From Setoptus koraiensis (Eukaryota > Arthropoda), in assembly GCA_048013815.1 (NCBI GenBank), contig CM106586.1, forward strand, positions 23,188,001 through 23,252,000: a DNA stretch of 64,000 nucleotides. The letters run 5' to 3'. Below are positions 11,951 to 22,605 of this stretch, in pieces. The position numbers were made by a program, and so were the translations under genes. Numbering within the stretch: position 1 is the first letter of the stretch; the number at the start of each line of letters is the position of its first letter. The notes under the pieces are model-generated. The model was not told the DNA's origin. It searched no databases and was given only the letters and a program-made list of their open reading frames with translations.

Positions 11951-14900
11951 AGTTTTAGCGAATTGATAGTATACCTTCGATGCTAAGCTAATATTATCAT
12001 TATCCTAGACTGTATTTGCATACCCCAAGTTGAGATGCCTAACGTGGATATTTTTCTGTTGTACCCTCGGTGGTATCATTTTTCTTTGGTTAGTTTATCT
12101 CCAGTTGTTGGAGTTTCCCAGCATTGATTGGCGCTCTTAGTTAAGTTTAAGTTCTATTTCTGTTGATTCAGTTTGTTGTTCTTATCCTTCTTTATATAAT
12201 AGACCCACAGCGCGCTATATACAATATATCTAGAGGTAGCAAATACTCAACACAAAACCATTTGCTAATTTTGTCGCAATTCTATTCTGGTTCGTTGGAA
12301 AAAAAATGAATGGCAGTGGACTCTAAATAACAACTGTCCAACCGTGTTTAGCCTATCCTATCTTTCCGAAATACCATTGTAACTTTACTTTACAGAAGTC
12401 TGATGGAATTTGATACCCTGTATTCTTGCCCTATCATCAGATAGATCTTTAGTGAGCTTTGTAAATCGCGTTTGGTTTCGTGCCTAATCAAAGCGAAGCC
12501 ACTTGGTGCTAGCTGATTTTTCTCAAGTTGTACGTGCCAGACAATGATACACAAACATAGATAAATGTATCAATATTATAACATGTTATATGTGAGAGAA
12601 TTTTTACTTCATATGAAGGCGAATGTGGTGGAGATATGTGCACAAGATAAGCGCTAACAATTGCGAGTTTGCATCAGCCAATAGATATGACTATTGTGTT
12701 TGCACACTATCTATCAATAGTAAATATGAGTATGATGATGCTTACAAAACAGTACGAGTTTCCCAAGACTTGAGAGTATCCAATAGAATAGCAACGACTA
12801 TGACGACAATAGTTGATCATAACAACTATGACGAAATGCCCTTATTTTGTTAAGCTTGATTGTGGTGCATAATGGTGATAATTATCAATTAACGATTCTA
12901 ATCTAGATGGCACTGCCGATGACAATACAAACAGTAGATAATTATCCCGTAGAATGTCTAATTTAGGTATGACATCACAAGTGTTTGATGATTGAGCTGG
13001 CGATTATTCTATTGGTGATCGACTCAAAGTTGAAATTGTCACTTTATTCGAAGTGAAAATCAGTTATCGGTGTGGCGATGTGTTATGGTTGCAAAAGCAA
13101 ATGTTGCTGTCATGTTGTTGTTTTCATGGTTGTGTGGTTGTACGGGACAAATGTGAGCCTATATCGGTGTACATGTACACCGATTTATTGGACAATAAAT
13201 TGTCGTAATAATACATTTAATGAATACTCCAATGAGTTATCAGATAGGATATCCTGTGATGGGGATAGAATGACGCTTTTTGTATCATGTGGTATAATGC
13301 GAGCCGAAATAAATGTGGATTAAAAAATAAATGAAAAATTAGTTTGCGCCTGGGTTGTCCATTGGATATTGATCATTTGGAAGAGGCGCCCACGATGTCC
13401 TTTTGTCTGGCTCGGCCCGCTTTAGTAACTAGACTGTCTAGTTGCAGTGTGTGCAGTTCTACTGCTGCATGATCAAGTAACAATAGTCATGGAAAGACTG
13501 CAAATTGAATTTTTGGCGCAACATTCCATTAGTTCGACAATCGAATACCCTCGCTAATGGTGTGCCAATTGGGTAGTGTCGAGCCCCCTCGTCCCCCTCA
13601 ACCGCAGCCACGTAACTTGTGGCCAACACACAACTTTTCAATCGTCAGCAACAGTGCGTTTGTGCGTCGAACATTCTCGCGTTGTATCATAAGTACTGTA
13701 CTTGTGTAATGTTGTTCAACAACAAAATCTTGTTTGTTTATTTTATTGTGTGTGAATTAACACTGCAAATGTAGTATGAATGTGCTAATAATACTTAATG
13801 GCCACCTTGTAACTAGCGATTGTTGATTAATTTACTGTGTGTATGAGATTGTTGTTGCTGTTGTTGTTGTCTGATAAAAAGTTACTCCATGAAGCAATAT
13901 CGTAATAAACCAATCAAGCTCCTCCCATATCAAATTCTCAACTGGCACCAATGACAGACTATAGCTATTTAGCCGACCAATATTTCTATAATATACCAAT
14001 AATTCTATGAGTAGATACCGATTGAATTGGTAAAAAACAGTTTGGCCGACGCTTTGTTATCTGATGGCTCACAATGAGCACCTTCCCCCTCGTCTATCAA
14101 TTAAACTATGTGAACATGCGTCTTTGTTTACCAACAAACAAATGTGCGTTTTTAGTTACATCGCAGCCGCAGCCTGATGATTACGAATAGCAGCATACGG
14201 AGGCTGTGGCAAAAGTTTCGTGTTACTGCTGCTGCTGCTATTCGTTGCAACTTGTAAATCTTTTATAACGTTGCGAGGGGAAGCGACTCTCTCTCTCTCT
14301 CTCTCTCTCTCGGTCTGTCTGTCTGGCAATTATTGCACATCATCAATCTACAGAGTGTTCGCTTGTTGTGTGTTATATGTACAAAATTACGTTACACTGA
14401 AAAGGGACTTACGTTCAGTATTGCTTGATCAGAACTGATCACATCAAAATGGTGTTGCTGTGACTAACATTAGATGAGAGAAACAAACAAACAAACAACA
14501 ACAACAACAGAAATGAAAATTTACAGCCACAACGTCGACTTCGTTACGATAAATCTTCATCATTCATAGACAAAAACTATATTAGAGCATCGCCACCATC
14601 AATCTGATACCACACCACTGTTTGTGCTGTTACACACTTTAAATTTGCTCCTCTGTAGTAACAGTGCAACAACACACACACACAGCCAGACACACTACAC
14701 TGATATAAGCACAAACGCACACACACACCCACACTCAAAGCCAGACAAACAAACACACTAAAGAACGAACAGACGGACGGACAAACGAATAAACGAGGGC
14801 TCATAGAATAAATGCAATGAAAGTGCTTATGAGCCGAGAGTCTCTAACGGAACTGGACCAAAATAGCTTCTGATCTAAACAAATTATTATTCTCTAAGAT

Positions 14901-15751
14901 CATGCACTTGTTCACAAATTTGCCAGGTTCAATAATAAGATAGGATAGAACAATGGTCAGAATCGTCGACTTTTAGGTTGAGGGACATTTATCTAGCTGC
15001 TACTATCAACTCTGGTTCAAATCCAATCATAATAGATAGAAAACAAACAATTTATCACCTATAGTTAATAACATCATCTGATTATTATCATTGTCGTTTT
15101 GCATCGTGTCACAAACACTACGCATATGCTTGCATACATATTTTCAGGAGTACACACTAGCAAAACAACAGCAACATCAGTTAGCCTGCACGATTAATCG
15201 GTGATTTATTAGTACAAACATCACACAAGGATATCAAGCAGATGTCATTTGGGCTTGTTTGAATCAAATATCGAAAATTGACTGATTCGATGGCAGCGAT
15301 ATTTCAACACTGCCAGATCGATCGATAAGTAACTAGCTATCTGTTTTTTCCTTCTTGTTTTCATTGCCAGGATTTATCACACAACCACTTCACTTAATCT
15401 TCTATGAGAATGTTCAATCACATGAGAACTTGTAAAGCACATAAATCGTAATTCAGATAGCTCTAACCCACAGAACATATAGTTAAACCCACTGCCTATC
15501 AATTTAGGCATCATTGTCAAGGTTGTCGTTTCAATTTGTCCAGGGCTGCTGTTTATCAAGCAGAAAAACAGTCCGCAGAACTGTTAATATCAAATATAAC
15601 TCTTCAAGTTTGATCATCGTAATCTTTAATTATCTATTTCACACCAGGCCAAGACAAAGACGATCTATTTAGCGACAAAATCAATAAAACAGTCATCACA
15701 ATCATTATTCATTACATCGAGAGAGCTTACATCTTTAAGGATTGTCTAGTT
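11951..15751. other. Intergenic, no gene seen
   Basis: Open frames here are short and have no recognisable motif or codon structure. There is a TC run at about 14287-14312 and a segment near 15012 (ggttcaaatcc) that matches a tRNA B-box core but has no supporting acceptor or anticodon stems. The last few hundred bases are the 5' flank of CPT1. Confidence 0.5.
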
Positions 15752-18130
15752 ATGGCGGAAGCCCATCAAGCTGTGGCATTCAGTTTTGCCGTCAATCAAG
15801 AAGGCTTTCATGTTAATCTAGATCTTGACGCATTACACCTAGTCTGGTTATCCGCGGTTAGATCTTGGAAGAAGCGCATCGCCAGGTTCTTAACCCACTG
15901 CAAGAATGGATTTTATCCATCATCAACAACATTCCTGTTTGCCATAGTGGCTTTAGTTTTGGGGTTACGCATTGGTGCCAATTATGATACCAGTTTTGGT
16001 TTAATAGATCACGTTAGTACACATTGGCCTATCAATAGGATTAAAACTCAAGATTTGCGTTTGATTACCTCTTGTTTTTTGTACAGTGTCATATTGTGGT
16101 TGATAAAAGCCACTCTTATGCAATATTATCTGAAGTTTCTACTCATGTACAAAGGTTGGATGTATGAATCGCGCAATGGTTTAGGTTTGTCACTGTTATC
16201 CAAAATCTGGGCCTTGAATGTCAAGTTACTGACCAGCAAGAAGCCTCAGTTATACTCCTATCAGGCGTCTCTACCTAGACTACCCCTACCACCATTAAAC
16301 GCCACTATAGAAAGGTATCTACTATCAATCAAGCCATTATGTGACAGCGAAGAACATTATAAAGAAATAGAAAGAAAAGCCCACGAATTTAGAAACGGCA
16401 TCGGAAAAAAATTGCAATTCTATCTTACGCTCAAGTCTTATTGGACCTCGAACTACGTTTCAGATTGGTGGGAAGAATATGTATACCTAAGAAGTAGGCA
16501 ACCGTTGATGGTGAACTCCAACTACTATGCGATAGACGCTTTATTGGTTTGCCCGACCGACAAACAAACTTCTCGTGCTGCCAATCTTCTATATTCGTCT
16601 ATAATCTTCAGACGCCTGATAGATAGGCAAGAGTTGAGGCCACTCATGGTACAGGGTCTCGTACCTCTCTGTTCATCGCAGTATGAAAGAATATTCAACA
16701 CGACAAGGATACCTGGCAAAGAAACAGATCAGATAGTCCATTTGAATGATTCATCTCATGTTGCTGTCTATCATAAAGGTAGATACTATAAACTGGTCTT
16801 TCACCACAAAGGCCGCCTGTTAGAACCCAAACAACTAGAGGATCTACTTGACAGAATAGTTGAGGATCCCGAACCAGCCACGGGAGGGGAGGAATTTATA
16901 TCATCATTGACGACACTTGATAGAACCAGTTGGGCTAAAGCTCGAGAGGAGCATCTTCTGAGCAATCCTATGAATAAGCAATCGCTGAAGGTCATCGAGA
17001 GTGCAGCGCTCGTTCTGATATTAGAAGATGACGACTTTGAATTTGACAAGAATGATCCTAGCAAACTTGATAGATTCGGTCAGTTATTGCTGCATGGAAA
17101 AGGAAATGATAGATGGTACGACAAGTCCTTGAGCCTGATTGTAAGTAGGACTGGAAGAAGTGGTTTTAATGTTGAGCATTCATTTGCTGATGCACCAGTT
17201 GTGGCACATTATTGGGAATACATTTTGGGTTACGATTATGTTCATCTTGGATATGATGATTTCGGGCGCTGCACGAAGGGCCCAGATGTCTGTGGAACAG
17301 TCAACGGGCCACAGAGGCTCAAGTGGAAAATTGATGATAAATTATCTGATACATTGCTTGATGCTCAACGAAAAGCAATAGCTTTGCTGTCTGATGTCGA
17401 CCTAAGACTACTGATGCATTCAGACTATGGTAAAGGATTCATCAAACGTGTCAAAGTTTCTCCTGATGCTTTCATTCAGATGGCACTCCAGCTAGCCTAT
17501 TTTAGAGATGTTAAAAAACTTTCGCTAACTTACGAGGCATCCATGACGAGACTTTATCGAGAAGGTAGAACCGAAACCGTTCGTCCAGTGACAATTGAAT
17601 CATCTAAATGGGTAAAGGCCATGCACGACCCTACAAAAAGTGACAAAGAAAGATTAGAATTGCTAAGAGTTGCTTGCTCAAGACATACACTGGGTATCCA
17701 AAATGCTATGTGCGGCAAGGGTATTGATCGTCATCTATTCTGCCTTTATGTTATATCACATTATTTGAAGGCGGAGAATGACTTTCTCAAGGAAGTTCTT
17801 TCAGAACCCTGGAAGTTATCAACAAGTCAGACACCTCACAATCAAGCCAATATGCTTGATCCGAAGAGATTTCCAAATCATATAAGTTGTGGTGGTGGTT
17901 TCGGGCCTGTTGCCGATGATGGATATGGTGTAAGTTATATGATTGCAGGGGAGGATCTACTGTTTTTCCATGTAAGCTCCAAGAGAAGTTCGAAAGAGAC
18001 TGATTCGGCAAGATTCAGTGCGAATCTGCGAGAAGCCCTATTGGACATGAAACAGCTATTCGAGGGTTCTTACAACGCGAAACAATCAACTGACTCATCA
18101 AAAAATTTGTCGAAAAACACTTGTAACTAA
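15752..18130 (+). CDS. CPT1A: Carnitine O-palmitoyltransferase 1 (CPT1)
   Basis: This outer-mitochondrial-membrane enzyme transfers long-chain acyl groups from CoA to carnitine and is the control step for mitochondrial beta-oxidation. The single-exon product has 792 residues, close to human CPT1 (about 773). The N-terminus MAEAHQAVAFSF matches the vertebrate regulatory region that confers malonyl-CoA sensitivity. Two hydrophobic membrane segments lie near residues 52-75 and 105-130. NYVSDWWEEYVYLR and PLMVNSNYYA mark the start of the catalytic domain. The catalytic histidine is His486 in FADAPVVAHYW. The carnitine/CoA-site segments LTYEASMTRLYREGRTET, SGGGFGPVADDGYGVSY and STSQTP are intact. 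The start is ATG at 15752. Absence of introns is notable for a gene that is intron-rich in most animals. Its 3' end is only about 110 bp from the putative Twinkle exon. Confidence 0.97.
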   Translation: MAEAHQAVAFSFAVNQEGFHVNLDLDALHLVWLSAVRSWKKRIARFLTHCKNGFYPSSTTFLFAIVALVLGLRIGANYDTSFGLIDHVSTHWPINRIKTQDLRLITSCFLYSVILWLIKATLMQYYLKFLLMYKGWMYESRNGLGLSLLSKIWALNVKLLTSKKPQLYSYQASLPRLPLPPLNATIERYLLSIKPLCDSEEHYKEIERKAHEFRNGIGKKLQFYLTLKSYWTSNYVSDWWEEYVYLRSRQPLMVNSNYYAIDALLVCPTDKQTSRAANLLYSSIIFRRLIDRQELRPLMVQGLVPLCSSQYERIFNTTRIPGKETDQIVHLNDSSHVAVYHKGRYYKLVFHHKGRLLEPKQLEDLLDRIVEDPEPATGGEEFISSLTTLDRTSWAKAREEHLLSNPMNKQSLKVIESAALVLILEDDDFEFDKNDPSKLDRFGQLLLHGKGNDRWYDKSLSLIVSRTGRSGFNVEHSFADAPVVAHYWEYILGYDYVHLGYDDFGRCTKGPDVCGTVNGPQRLKWKIDDKLSDTLLDAQRKAIALLSDVDLRLLMHSDYGKGFIKRVKVSPDAFIQMALQLAYFRDVKKLSLTYEASMTRLYREGRTETVRPVTIESSKWVKAMHDPTKSDKERLELLRVACSRHTLGIQNAMCGKGIDRHLFCLYVISHYLKAENDFLKEVLSEPWKLSTSQTPHNQANMLDPKRFPNHISCGGGFGPVADDGYGVSYMIAGEDLLFFHVSSKRSSKETDSARFSANLREALLDMKQLFEGSYNAKQSTDSSKNLSKNTCN

Positions 18131-18243
18131 AGACTTCTGATCAGTATTACATTTTTGTACTTTAAAAAGTGTTACATTCAATGTATTAGTCGAGTTATGG
18201 AAAACATAGGGAATTTATTTGATTGATTATTCAATTCAATTCA

Positions 18244-18618
18244 ATGTCTATATTTACACATTTCCTCGAGAGGAACTTCATGGCCCAAGTATTCGGATGG
18301 TGGAGCTATAATGCCTGTAATGGTGTGGTGTGCGATTCAACAGTGATGGGCTTGTCGATGATAGAAACCGGTGTGTTGTTTGTTAGCGCACAGTCAGTAA
18401 GAGGACAGGTATCAGTAAAGGACCGTATCCTGGCTCAAAAGTTTTGTCATGTAAAAACTCTTAAAATGATGCTATTAAAATTTAATTCACTATTCAATCA
18501 CCATGATTTGGTGGAAAGGTTGCGTTGTTGTCCTCAAATACCGACTATAGCTATGCTCTCATGGTTTGTAATCGAGATATTTCTTTGTCACAATGGCAGA
18601 AGCGTTACAAAGTCGAAG
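18244..18618 (+). CDS. TWNK: Putative 5' coding exon of Twinkle (primase-like remnant)
   Basis: This frame (ATG at 18244) encodes MAQVFGWWSY followed by GVVCDSTVMGLSMIETGVLF. It resembles the LFGW...VVL...DALVL..T region that precedes the linker and helicase of metazoan Twinkle. A donor (AAG then GTATTT) ends the exon after residue 125 in phase 0. A phase-0 acceptor at 18804 (CAAAAG then TCTCGT) would join it to the helicase exon, giving a 426-residue protein with a 185-bp intron. Only about 110 bp separate it from the CPT1 stop, so there is little room for the rest of the usual N-terminal zinc-binding/primase-like region. The similarity is weak and judged by eye. The acceptor is tentative; 18852 is an alternative. 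Confidence 0.5.
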
Positions 18619-18803
18619 GTATTTTTTTCAGCTGTTTTACCTAGGGGCAGATGAGCAGGGACAGATGCCGCCTTTTCTGCAGTTAGTCTAGAATTGTTGG
18701 TGCACATTGTATTTCGGCCGCTAACACGTGCGGAACTATAATTGAAGTCCTTTCTTTTTCAGATAATTTTTCCGATGTGTTACATTTTTAATGTACTCAA
18801 AAG

Positions 18804-19709
18804 TCTCGTCATAGCATGAAAATCAACAGGTTATTGTTGCAAAAAGTGAAGAATTGGACTTTCCCAACGGAGCAAGACATATGCAACTTGAGGAATATTT
18901 GCGATGCCTGTGATACAAAATCCTACAAATTCAAAGAATTGGCCCCCTTAAACAAGGTTCTGAAGGGATTCAGACCTGGTGAACTGACCATTTTTTCTGG
19001 TGGCACAGGTATAGGCAAAACAACCTTTCTAAGTCATTATAGTTTAGATTTATGTAAGAACAACAATCTCAGGACAGTGTGGCTAAGTCTGGAGGTTCGC
19101 TATCATGTAATGTTACAAAAGATGCTTGTACAATATGCTAATAAGCCATTGAGTGCCATTCCGATGCATGAACACGATTTTGAGACAGAACTGTCTAAAT
19201 TGCCCCTCATTCTACCAAAAGAAAGAGGTCGAGCCACTTTTGCCGATCTGAGATCTTTTGTTGAACTGATATTCTCAGATGACAATGAGAAAATTCTCAA
19301 AACAGGATTCCCTGCTAGGTGTCTCAAGCCAGAGCATCTTATAATAGACAATCTACAATTCATCGATACCGAGAATGGCCTAGATCAATATGGGCTACAA
19401 CAGAGCTTAGTGGTAAAATATCTGAGAGAGAAGAGCAGCGAAGAGAATTGCCATATTACATTAGTTGCGCACCCGAGAAAACTCAATCCCATGAGTAATC
19501 TGATCACAATTGGCGACTTGTTTGGGGGTTGCAAGCTCGCACAGGAAGCTGACAACATAATCATTCTTCAATCTGTCAAACAAACTCTTCATAGTATTAA
19601 ATATCTAGATATATTGAAGAATCGTTATGATGGTACATTAGGACGACTGTATCTAAACTTCAACAAAGAAACTCTAAGATATAAAGTGGAGAGAAGTGAA
19701 GTATATTAA
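18804..19709 (+). CDS. TWNK: Mitochondrial replicative helicase Twinkle, helicase domain
   Basis: This is the RecA/DnaB-like helicase domain of the mtDNA replicative helicase, which unwinds the template ahead of the mitochondrial polymerase. Visible features are LNKVLKGFRPGELTIF, a Walker A variant GGTGIGKTTF (usually GPTGSGKTTF), TVWLSLEV, the Walker B-type IIDNLQF, HITLVAHPRK, the QEADNIIILQ segment, and KNRYDG with LYLNFNKETLRY near the end. The first ATG in frame is at 18816 (297 residues). A start at 18804 assumes splicing to the upstream exon. Even so the protein is shorter than human Twinkle (684 residues), missing much of the N-terminal region. It converges with MCTS1, whose 3' end is 71 bp away. 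Confidence 0.85.
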   Translation, partial: SRHSMKINRLLLQKVKNWTFPTEQDICNLRNICDACDTKSYKFKELAPLNKVLKGFRPGELTIFSGGTGIGKTTFLSHYSLDLCKNNNLRTVWLSLEVRYHVMLQKMLVQYANKPLSAIPMHEHDFETELSKLPLILPKERGRATFADLRSFVELIFSDDNEKILKTGFPARCLKPEHLIIDNLQFIDTENGLDQYGLQQSLVVKYLREKSSEENCHITLVAHPRKLNPMSNLITIGDLFGGCKLAQEADNIIILQSVKQTLHSIKYLDILKNRYDGTLGRLYLNFNKETLRYKVERSEVY

Positions 19710-19780
19710 CTCATTCGATTACTGTTTATTCCATCAAGTCCGACACAGATCTGTCGGTATTAAATAAAATGTAATCATCA

Positions 19781-20472
19781 TCACTTGATTACTTTCGCTC
19801 GCCACAAACCATCGTTGAGGTAGTGAATTGTTTCTATGGCGATACCCTTATTTATATTTTTCATGTCAATCCCTGATAATTTTGTTAGACCAATAGCGAG
19901 GGCGTGTTGTTTGTCTTCTGCCATGACTGTCACAACTTGCTCACTTTGAATATCATCTGAAACTTTACCACCGGGAGATGTGAGACCAGGACACATTATG
20001 TTGGCCCCACTCAAAACAAATTTAATGGCGCCTCTATCCACCTGAACTGTAGGACACATGTCAGGATATTGATGCACTAGCCTCAATGATGGGAAATATG
20101 GTCCCTCCCTTTGCCTGTAGAACAGGTGATTGCCATTTGGTGAGATAAGGATCTCGATATGGTCGTGGCATTTGGCCAAACGGATAGGTTCTTTCTTGGG
20201 CATTACATAGTCGATATACTTTTCGAGATTCGGAAACTGTTCCACGAGTTTAGTTTTAATTCCCTTCTGTACAGATGATTTGAGCTGAATAGTTCCAGAT
20301 ACATTCTCATCTTCAAACCTAAGATTTTTTCAATGAGAGGACAGGACTAATGTTTATAAGTAATCAGTTAGAATGAAAGCGCTTGAATTGTGGTACATGT
20401 CATTAGCGTGAAAATATAGATGGACTGCGATTTCGGGATCTTTAAATATTAAAGTACCTACTTTTTAAACAT
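19781..20472 (-). CDS. MCTS1: MCTS1 translation re-initiation factor, two exons
   Basis: MCTS1 pairs with DENR to recycle post-termination 40S subunits and promote re-initiation. Exon 2 is 19781-20318. It encodes [19 protein letters not shown], then [18 protein letters not shown], the PUA-domain core [46 protein letters not shown] and the ending IHYLNDGLW. Exon 1 is only 11 bp (20462-20472, ATG TTT AAA AA). It is followed by a GTAGGT donor, and a TTAG acceptor at 20319-20320 completes MFKKFED, which matches the human N-terminus MFKKFDE. The intron is 143 bp and the product 182 residues, against 181 in human. Both ends agree with the family, so the micro-exon is credible. It diverges from the LOTUS gene across about 650 bp. 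Confidence 0.95.
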
Positions 20473-21120
20473 TTTTCTGTCCTGGATTCCCTAAAAGATA
20501 TTTCTCAATTGTTCTCTTGAGAAAAATGAAAATTAACCAAGATTCGATTGGATTATTACAATCAAGTGTAGTCTGGTTATTTCATATGACTGATGATGAA
20601 TAAAATAGATTTATGGGAAGAATGGGTGGCAGCGCATTTTGTAAAGAAATCCTTATTCTGCTGAAATCTCAATACATTGCCCAGTCTAGTTGCACTTGAT
20701 TTCTGGAGGTGGCGTTCGACATTACAATGCAAGTGATTCATGCGGTTATTGCAACACAACGCCACCAAGCAACGAACATGAGAATGACTTTCGCAAGGGG
20801 AAACGTGAATTGCACGCTACACGCACACACATTTTCAGCATCAAACATCAGGTTGCATTTGTGCAATCTGAAACTTCTGAAATGCTTGTGCTGTAGAACG
20901 GAATTATCACCGACAATCGTTGTCTTTGTCCGACCAACCAACCAGCCAACGAAATTCATCATTTATGTTGGCATGTTTGATACCACGAAATATTAGGAAA
21001 TACCATTCAAAATGTTTTAGTGATCCTAATTTAGAATAATAACATAGATGATTATTATTATCACTACAGTGATACATCTGAGCATAAGCTATTTTTAGTT
21101 TTTCCATCAACAAATCAATT
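20473..21120. other. Divergent intergenic region between MCTS1 and LOTUS gene
   Basis: It lies between two genes pointing away from each other and is expected to hold both promoters. Overlapping short frames on both strands show no family features. No clear TATA box or other site stands out. Confidence 0.45.
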
Positions 21121-22236
21121 ATGGATACGAGAAAACCGCAACAAGTAACTCTGGAGCAAGAAGAGGATGACTATAACCACAACAATAGCCTCGCCAGGAA
21201 TTTAAATGATAAAATAAGCACCACGAAAGGGAAACACAGGAGACGCGTGGCCTCTAAATGCATACCAAATGACATAAAGGGTAACATCGAACGTTTGATG
21301 AGTCAGTTTGAAGAGTTGCCTGTATCGAGCATATTCGACTTCTATGGACGTGTATATGGGGATGTCTTAGATGCCGAAGATTACGGCTTCGACCACGGTA
21401 TAATAGAATTGTTGGATAACATGAAGGAATCAGTTGAAATTTTTGATAATGGTAGGGTTCTTGTTTGCAGACTGCGCACGACAACGAGCCATCCCTCGGA
21501 GATTCGAAAGTGGCCGGCTAATTTGATTGCCATTCTCAAAGTGCCCAATTTCTTCAGTGCAGAGGAAAAACTGTACTTCACAAAAAACCCTCCCAAAATC
21601 ATAATAGAAACACCACCTGTAGCTAGACTGTTTATGGGACACAAGACTATAGCTAGTAAAGAGGTGGGCAAATTATTTTATCTTTTCGACAAGCATCCGA
21701 CAGGGATACCATTATTAGACCTGGACGACATCTACTACAGGACATACAAAAGACGCATAGATTTATGTTATTTCAATTTTAGGTCCCTTTGTGAAATGGT
21801 CAACGCTTGTCCGGAAATTTTCTATATTGAGAACCTTAGAAATGAAGAACTTCCTACATTCAATGAAATCATTCTACATGATGGTAGATATCGCACTCAT
21901 CCGGATCTCAAGGGCGAACGACTAAATCCAGTACAGGTTGATGAACACATCAGTAAATTATTGCTTGAACATGTAATACAAAAAACTCTATTAATAGTTC
22001 ATGAAGCTGGCTCAAATGGACTTCCTGTCAATATTTATTACGAGACGCTCAGGAGAAATTTCAAATTAAGTGATAACATGATCAAATATATAGACGAAAC
22101 AATGACTGCCATCAACGTCATACGTGTGCTTGCTAAGGCTGGTCTTATTGTAGTCAATTCTCCCGGAGCGAAAAACGATTTGAGAATTCATATCAATGAA
22201 ACCTTTGATTACGTTTCTTGGTTCGAAAAATTTTGA
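21121..22236 (+). CDS. LOTUS/OST-HTH domain protein
   Basis: The 371-residue protein starts at an ATG. Two segments fit the LOTUS (OST-HTH) winged-helix pattern known from Oskar, TDRD5, TDRD7 and MARF1. These are residues about 52-108 (VYGDVLDAEDYGFDHGIIEL) and the clearest one at about 180-237 (FDKHPTGIPLLDL, then RRIDLCYFNFRSLCEM, then PEIFYIEN). A third, weaker helical repeat is possible at 275-350 (NGLPVNIYYETLRRNFKLSD). The N-terminus is acidic then basic (KHRRRVASK). There is no signal peptide or membrane segment. LOTUS proteins bind Vasa-type helicases or G-rich RNA in germ granules, so a germline RNA role is inferred, not shown. No Tudor domain is visible here; a longer gene with further exons is possible. 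Confidence 0.6.
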   Translation: MDTRKPQQVTLEQEEDDYNHNNSLARNLNDKISTTKGKHRRRVASKCIPNDIKGNIERLMSQFEELPVSSIFDFYGRVYGDVLDAEDYGFDHGIIELLDNMKESVEIFDNGRVLVCRLRTTTSHPSEIRKWPANLIAILKVPNFFSAEEKLYFTKNPPKIIIETPPVARLFMGHKTIASKEVGKLFYLFDKHPTGIPLLDLDDIYYRTYKRRIDLCYFNFRSLCEMVNACPEIFYIENLRNEELPTFNEIILHDGRYRTHPDLKGERLNPVQVDEHISKLLLEHVIQKTLLIVHEAGSNGLPVNIYYETLRRNFKLSDNMIKYIDETMTAINVIRVLAKAGLIVVNSPGAKNDLRIHINETFDYVSWFEKF

Positions 22237-22605
22237 GCCTTTCTCAATCAAATGATTCCACTCATATATCTACTATGCCAATACTAGTTTTCAGCCATTA
22301 ATCAGATTCACCTTCAATAAAAAAAGAATCGTGCTCACTTCATCAATTTATCCACATGGTTGGTGGGTTGGTTGGTTGGTTGGCATATATAATTTCATTG
22401 AATGTGAGATACTGCGCGTAATCGATACTGCCTGATGTAGACCGTGCCTTGTAGTTGAACGAATATCAGTGTTTGAAGTATACTGATTATCGTGAGAAAT
22501 CTTTTCTAACCGTTATTCCGACCGTTGATCCAGCAATCTATTCGATGAGAGACTCTACTGTGGTGACTGTTAAATCAAATTTACAACATTGGTAAACTAA
22601 CAAAT

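Noticed and set aside
14990-15050. Possible tRNA from a GGTTCAAATCC core near 15012
   Set aside because: The T stem does not pair and no acceptor or anticodon stem could be formed.
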